Made by a program: the position numbers and the translations under genes. 64,000 nucleotides of DNA from Niallia taxi (GTDB lineage: Bacteria; Bacillota; Bacilli; Bacillales; Cytobacillaceae): the NCBI RefSeq assembly GCF_032818155.1, contig NZ_CP102589.1, forward strand, positions 3,520,001 to 3,584,000, written 5' to 3'. The notes under the pieces were generated by a model. It was not told where the DNA came from. It saw only the letters and a program-made list of their open reading frames with translations, and did not search any database. The first letter of the stretch is position 1. Each line of letters starts with the position of its first letter. This document shows positions 60,347 through 64,000 of this stretch, piece after piece.

Positions 60347-60529
60347 ATGATGATCTCCATTTTTATTATCCTAGCCATATTAATATTATATAATATTAAT
60401 AGAATGACAAATGCATTATGTACCCAAAAGGAAATACCGGAAGATAAACAACCAAAGGTTTTCCGCACAATTAATGTCCTTATCACGATTCTTTTGATTT
60501 CTTCCTATGTTGATTTATTATTTAGTTAA
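60347..60529 (+). CDS. Small two-helix membrane protein
   Basis: This is a 60-residue protein with two hydrophobic helices (about 2-15 and 42-58) separated by a polar RMTNALCTQKEIPEDKQPK loop. AAAGGAGG 6 nt before the first of two ATGs supports it. Not recognised as a named family; its position between a DUF3267 gene and spore miniproteins is as for small yha genes. Confidence 0.65.
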   Translation: MMISIFIILAILILYNINRMTNALCTQKEIPEDKQPKVFRTINVLITILLISSYVDLLFS

Positions 60530-60582
60530 CATAAACGGAAATAAGTTTCTTAGTAAAGGCAATTGATACCTTTAATGAAAGG

Positions 60583-60614
60583 AAAGCAGCGATTTTCATC
60601 GCTGCTTTTTTTTC
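60583..60614 (+). terminator. Terminator of the small membrane protein gene
   Basis: AAAGCAGCGAT and ATCGCTGCTTT arms, loop TTTC, followed by eight T. Confidence 0.92.
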
Positions 60615-60626
60615 AATTAGAGGATA

Positions 60627-60719
60627 TTAGTAAACCCAGCTTGCTCCGATGATGATAAGCAAAATGAAAAGCACCACTAATAACGCAAATCCTCCGCCGT
60701 ATGCACCTGTACCTGACAT
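60627..60719 (-). CDS. YjcZ-family sporulation miniprotein (copy 1)
   Basis: This is a 30-residue hydrophobic miniprotein MSGTGAYGGGFALLVVLFIL followed by LIIIGASWVY. The GGGFAL(L/I)VVLFILLIIxGA pattern is that of the YjcZ family of sporulation-related small membrane proteins. ATG 60719 follows GAAAGGAGGAGTCTTC. A paralogue lies 48 bp upstream in the same direction. Confidence 0.85.
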   Translation of the reverse strand: MSGTGAYGGGFALLVVLFILLIIIGASWVY

Positions 60720-60766
60720 GAAGACTCCTCCTTTCTAAGTTCAATTCTTGCTGTTTAACTTAGCTC

Positions 60767-60850
60767 TTATAGCCAAGCAGCGCCAACAATAATTAAAAGA
60801 ATGAAAAGTACTACGATTAACGCAAATCCTCCGCCATATGCATGACCCAT
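60767..60850 (-). CDS. YjcZ-family sporulation miniprotein (copy 2)
   Basis: This is a 27-residue miniprotein MGHAYGGGFALIVVLFILLI then IVGAAWL. It is a tandem paralogue of the preceding entry, with AGAAGGAGGTGTTACT as ribosome site. The two genes are probably cotranscribed; no transmembrane partner is known. Confidence 0.85.
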   Translation of the reverse strand: MGHAYGGGFALIVVLFILLIIVGAAWL

Positions 60851-61132
60851 AGTAACACCTCCTTCTAAAGCTGCTACCATATTATTTTGTTAACTGTTAA
60901 GACTGCACGACTTGCTTGCTAACAAAAGTCAGTTTCATGCAGTGAAACATTCACTGCCCCCTTATCCTGACTTCTGCACAACCTAGCACGAATAAGCCTT
61001 AGGCAAATTCTTAAGCTGTTTTTCAAGCTCAATGTATCATATGTCTAGGACCAAAAAACGGAACAGAATATTTACCCAATTTTTTTATTAACTGCAAATC
61101 AATGAGCATTAAGTTTTATAAAAAGCGGATTT
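60851..61132. other. Divergent intergenic region YjcZ-type genes / prsA
   Basis: This 282-bp stretch contains promoters for both sides. I see no gene, hairpin with T tract or repeat. A GC-richer patch (60940-60990) has no obvious pairing. Confidence 0.45.
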
Positions 61133-61160
61133 TTGTTCTTTTGAAAATTTATGATATAGT
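61133..61160 (+). promoter_or_regulatory. Possible sigma-A promoter of prsA
   Basis: TTGTTC (61133-61138) and TATAGT (61155-61160) are spaced by 16 bp, about 45 bp upstream of the prsA start. Confidence 0.4.
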
Positions 61161-61204
61161 AATCATTGGATGTTACAGACTAAACTAACTTAGGAGTGTT
61201 TAAC

Positions 61205-62098
61205 TTGAAAAAATGGCTACTATCCATCTCTCTAGCTGCTGGTGTCCTTGCACTCGGTGCATGTAGCAATGATAGCTCTGATGCAGTTGTGAAATCAGAT
61301 GCAGGTAATATCACTAAGGATGAACTTTATGATGCAATGAAGGAAAAATATGGTGCTACTGTACTGCAATCCCTTCTATATGAAAAGGTACTCGAAGATA
61401 AATATAAAGTTTCAGACGATGAGTTAAATGAGCGGGTCGATAGCATTAAAGCACAGCTGGGAGACAATTTTGAATTGGCACTCCAACAATACGGCTATAA
61501 AGATGAAGATGAGCTGCGTTCTATGATAAAAACAGGAATGCTTCAAGAAAAAGCTGCAGTTAAAGAAGTGAAGGTAACTGATGATGAAATTAAAGCATAT
61601 TACGAGGATTATAAACCAGAGATAGAAGCGCGCCATATTCTTGTTGCAGATAAAAAAACAGCTGAAGAAGTGAAGAAGAAGCTGGATGATGGCGAGAAAT
61701 TTGAAGATTTAGCGAAGGAATATTCAACAGATACGGCAACTAAAGATAAAGGCGGAGATTTAGGCTGGTTCGGAGCAGGTACGATGGTTGCTGAATTTGA
61801 AGATGCTGCTTATAAGCTGAAGGTAGACCAAATAAGTGATCCTGTTAAGACAGAAAATGGCTACCACATTATTCAAGTTACAGATAAAAAGGAAAAAGGG
61901 AAATACGAAGATGTTAAGGATGATATGGAATATGAATTGAAAGTGTCCAAGCTAACATCTGATATCATTAACAGTGCGATGGCTAAAGAATTGGAAGATG
62001 CAGATGTTAAGGTTGAAGATAAAGATTTGAAATCCGTTCTTGATTCGACATCTACTGATTCCACAAGTGGGTCAACAAACACATCTACAAGCAAGTAA
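61205..62098 (+). CDS. prsA: Foldase lipoprotein PrsA
   Basis: This 297-residue secreted lipoprotein is anchored at the outer face of the membrane. The signal peptide [19 protein letters not shown] ends in lipobox LGAC. SurA-like N-domain (about 30-130), the parvulin peptidyl-prolyl isomerase domain (about 135-230: [36 protein letters not shown] and [13 protein letters not shown]) and a Ser/Thr-rich tail follow. PrsA assists folding of exported proteins and penicillin-binding proteins. Start TTG 61205 is chosen, with TAGGAGTG upstream; a start at 61196 gives an extra MFN. Confidence 0.93.
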   Translation: MKKWLLSISLAAGVLALGACSNDSSDAVVKSDAGNITKDELYDAMKEKYGATVLQSLLYEKVLEDKYKVSDDELNERVDSIKAQLGDNFELALQQYGYKDEDELRSMIKTGMLQEKAAVKEVKVTDDEIKAYYEDYKPEIEARHILVADKKTAEEVKKKLDDGEKFEDLAKEYSTDTATKDKGGDLGWFGAGTMVAEFEDAAYKLKVDQISDPVKTENGYHIIQVTDKKEKGKYEDVKDDMEYELKVSKLTSDIINSAMAKELEDADVKVEDKDLKSVLDSTSTDSTSGSTNTSTSK

Positions 62099-62100
62099 CA

Positions 62101-62141
62101 TAAAAAGGGAAACTAGAGATAATCTCTAGCTTCCCTTTTAA
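62101..62141. terminator. Bidirectional terminator between prsA and yhaL
   Basis: AAAAGGGAAACTAGAGAT and ATCTCTAGCTTCCCTTTT arms with one mismatch form an 18-bp stem, flanked by A and T runs. Confidence 0.9.
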
Positions 62142-62338
62142 TTTTCATACACTCTTTCTTTATCACTGCCTATTTTCTTATGCTTTTCCTCCTCCATCCT
62201 TTTTATATAAACATCGCCTTCTCTTTCGATAATCTCCTGCTCCTGCTGCCTGTCCTCTTTTCCAGACTTAACAGCCATAAATGCACTTACAACAATGCCC
62301 CCCAATACAAACAGCACCCACATTGGTATCTCAAACAT
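62138..62338 (-). CDS. yhaL: Sporulation protein YhaL
   Basis: This 66-residue protein has an N-terminal helix (PMWVLFVLGGIVVSAFMAV, about 5-23) followed by a charged coil EDRQQEQEIIEREGDVYIKRMEEE, the YhaL pattern. In B. subtilis yhaL lies between prsA and yhaM as here. ATG 62338 follows AAAGAAGGGAGCTAATAGT. Role unknown; expression in the mother cell or forespore is expected. Confidence 0.82.
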   Translation of the reverse strand: MFEIPMWVLFVLGGIVVSAFMAVKSGKEDRQQEQEIIEREGDVYIKRMEEEKHKKIGSDKERVYEN

Positions 62339-62429
62339 ACTATTAGCTCCCTTCTTTCGCTTTGTTTTCTCTTAATTACTACATCATATGCTAGAAAAGA
62401 AAGGATATTCATCTTTTATAGCAAGACAT

Positions 62430-62463
62430 ATAAACAGGCTTCCTTCATAGAAAGGAAGCCTGT
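62430..62463 (-). terminator. Terminator of yhaM
   Basis: ACAGGCTTCCTT and AAGGAAGCCTGT form a perfect 12-bp stem; on the minus strand TTTATAT follows. Confidence 0.8.
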
Positions 62464-62474
62464 TGTGTAATCTA

Positions 62475-63422
62475 TTAATTATGGAAGGAAGGCTTGTAAA
62501 AGGATCTGTTTTCCAATGGGAAAATTCTTTCAGAGAACTCACCTGGTTTTACACGTTCTAGTGCTCTGTCTAGCATATTCATCTTCGCATCCAAATTATC
62601 AATATAGTGAAGAATTTCTGCTTCTTTAATAAGAGGTGCTTTTGGGCTGCCCCATTCTGCTTTTCCATGATGAGATAGCACTAAATGCTGAAGGATCATT
62701 ACTTCCTCCCCTTTGATGCCAAGCTCATCTGCTGCTTTTCCTATTTCATTTACCATTATTGTAATATGCCCCAATAGATTTCCCTCTACAGTATACGTGG
62801 TTGAAATTGGTCCAGACAGCTCTTGTACTTTCCCTAAGTCATGAAGGATAATGCCGCCGTACAGCAGGTCTGTATCAAGACTCGGATAAAGCCCTGCAAT
62901 CGATTTCGCTAAATCAAGCATGCTGACAACATGGTAGGCCAAGCCTGAGACGAACTCATGATGGTTCTTCGTTGCCGCTGGGTACTCGAAAAACTCCTTC
63001 TGATGCTTTTTAACAAGATGTCTTGTTATGCGCTGTATGTTAGGATTTTTCATATCAAAAATATATTGGTTTATTTTTGCTTGCATTTCTTCGCTTTCAA
63101 GTGGCGCTGTTTCAATAAAATCTGACAGTCGCACACTCTCCTCTTGGGAAACAAGCTTTATTTGACGGATTCTAAGCTGCATTCTGCCTCTGTAGTTTTG
63201 GATATCCCCATTTATTTTTACAATTGTTTCAGGCTGATATATTTGCTCATCTGCATCTGTAGCATCCCATAGCTTTGCTTCTATTTCTCCACTTTTATCT
63301 TGGAAAATCAATGTTAAGAAAGGCTTGCCATTGCTGGCCAACGCCCTTGCTGAACTTTTTATCAGTAAGTGGGAATCAAACTGATCTCCAACGTCATAGT
63401 GTAGGACTCCTTTTTTATCCAA
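62475..63422 (-). CDS. yhaM: 3'-5' exoribonuclease YhaM
   Basis: This 315-residue exonuclease has an N-terminal OB-fold (about 10-95; [35 protein letters not shown]) and an HD domain (about 150-280; [43 protein letters not shown]). It degrades RNA and single-stranded DNA from the 3' end with Mn or Co. Length and order match B. subtilis YhaM (314). The TTG start at 63422, 9 nt after AAAAGGAGCG, gives [14 protein letters not shown]; the much longer open frame upstream overlaps yhaN. Confidence 0.92.
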   Translation of the reverse strand: MDKKGVLHYDVGDQFDSHLLIKSSARALASNGKPFLTLIFQDKSGEIEAKLWDATDADEQIYQPETIVKINGDIQNYRGRMQLRIRQIKLVSQEESVRLSDFIETAPLESEEMQAKINQYIFDMKNPNIQRITRHLVKKHQKEFFEYPAATKNHHEFVSGLAYHVVSMLDLAKSIAGLYPSLDTDLLYGGIILHDLGKVQELSGPISTTYTVEGNLLGHITIMVNEIGKAADELGIKGEEVMILQHLVLSHHGKAEWGSPKAPLIKEAEILHYIDNLDAKMNMLDRALERVKPGEFSERIFPLENRSFYKPSFHN

Positions 63423-63481
63423 GGTACTTTCGCTCCTTTTCCATCTATCTTTATTCGTTCCTAGTATAACATTATTTACTT

Positions 63482-64000
63482 CTACCGGTCTCTCTCTAAA
63501 GAGGGCTGCATAAGAGAATGAATTTGCCCTTCTGGAAAATGTTCTAGTAAATGGCTGTGGCATGTAAAGAAAAGCAACTGATTATCCCTGCATGTTTTCA
63601 AGAGCTCAAGCACCTTCTTTGTCCTTTTGCTGTCAAAATTAACAAAGCTATCATCAATAATAATTGGCAGTGGATATTTCTGATAAAATGTTTGAGTAAG
63701 CGCAAGCCTAATTGCCACATAAAGCTGCTCAGCTGTCCCTCTGCTTAGCTCCTTCGCTTCAAAAAAGGTATTGTTCGCACTTTCCAGCAAAAATCCAATT
63801 CCTTCTTCCTTCGGCAATATCCTAACATATTGACCTTCTGTTAAAATAGCGAAATACTCCTCCGCTTTTTGCAGCATAACAGGCAGCTGCTTATCTTTAT
63901 AGGCATTGACCGTTTTTGTCAGGAAATGCTTTGCGGCAGCATATTTCCCCCATTCCTTGACTTCCTCCTGAAACTCATCTTTCAATTGTTTAAATAAATG
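63482..64000 (-). CDS. yhaN: SbcE/YhaN-like DNA repair ATPase, C-terminal part (partial)
   Basis: The visible 172 residues continue beyond the window edge (frame open at 64000). They are the C-terminal ATPase lobe of an SbcC/Rad50-like AAA protein: signature [19 protein letters not shown] (about 80 residues from the edge), Walker [17 protein letters not shown] and the following H-loop [14 protein letters not shown]. Position upstream of yhaM agrees with B. subtilis YhaN (SbcE), which acts with YhaO in DNA double-strand-end processing. The N-terminal part and Walker A are outside the window. Confidence 0.88.
   Translation of the reverse strand, partial: HLFKQLKDEFQEEVKEWGKYAAAKHFLTKTVNAYKDKQLPVMLQKAEEYFAILTEGQYVRILPKEEGIGFLLESANNTFFEAKELSRGTAEQLYVAIRLALTQTFYQKYPLPIIIDDSFVNFDSKRTKKVLELLKTCRDNQLLFFTCHSHLLEHFPEGQIHSLMQPSLERDR

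Overview
The window is chromosomal DNA from a low-GC, endospore-forming Gram-positive bacterium of the family Bacillaceae. Spore genes (the six-gene gerP operon, a CotF-like coat protein, YhaL, two YjcZ-type miniproteins, AsnO), comK with the IDEAL-domain gene yhzC, addAB, ecsABC, hpr/scoC, prsA and yhaM/yhaN all lie in an order recalling the Bacillus subtilis yha-yhf-yhg-yhj-yis part of the chromosome. It is not B. subtilis itself, because many neighbours differ. The genus cannot be fixed from the sequence alone. I saw no rRNA, tRNA or CRISPR array.

Layout. 1-5.9 kb: the end of a short-chain dehydrogenase, the cystine transporter TcyP, a neopullulanase-type glycosidase, an EamA transporter and an AlkC-type DNA glycosylase. 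6-12.4 kb: AsnO, a DUF2777 protein, a GNAT acetyltransferase, an ArsR-type regulator with a large C-terminal domain, a DUF3243 protein, a Cys-cluster/pentapeptide protein and a DJ-1/PfpI protein. 12.5-18.3 kb: an LnrJKLMN-like two-component system and ABC exporter (linearmycin-resistance type) with a DinB-family gene in the middle. 18.4-22.3 kb: yisL, yisK, gerPABCDEF and the HNH gene yisB. 22.4-31 kb: addA, addB, a type I signal peptidase and a TVP38 membrane protein. 31-38.6 kb: an LCP cell-wall ligase, a possible structured RNA, an S9 peptidase, yhjD, comK, yhzC, the M48 protease yhfN and lplJ. 38.8-45.5 kb: yhgE, yhgD, hemH, hemE, a coat gene and hmoB.

45.9-51.6 kb holds the most interesting locus. 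A membrane permease gene is cut in two by a 4.24-kb element carrying a large serine recombinase, an XRE repressor, a divergent set of small genes and a GAF-STAS sensor-like protein. Both junctions carry the 11-bp sequence CAGTGGCAATG, and joining them restores an in-frame permease of about 466 residues. The inverted-repeat symmetry of the inferred attP and attB shares one centre inside this core. The element therefore looks precisely excisable, comparable in logic to skin-type intervening elements or active lysogeny.

51.6-64 kb: a 334-bp MITE-like repeat, a PAP2 phosphatase, ecsC-ecsB-ecsA, an unusual alternating repeat array ending in a terminator, hit, serC, yhaH, hpr, a DUF3267 protein, small membrane and spore proteins, prsA, yhaL, yhaM and the end of yhaN/sbcE. 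Functionally the window mixes DNA repair and recombination (AddAB, AlkC, SbcE), protein export (signal peptidase, PrsA, Ecs), heme metabolism, competence and protease control (ComK, Hpr) and spore formation and germination.
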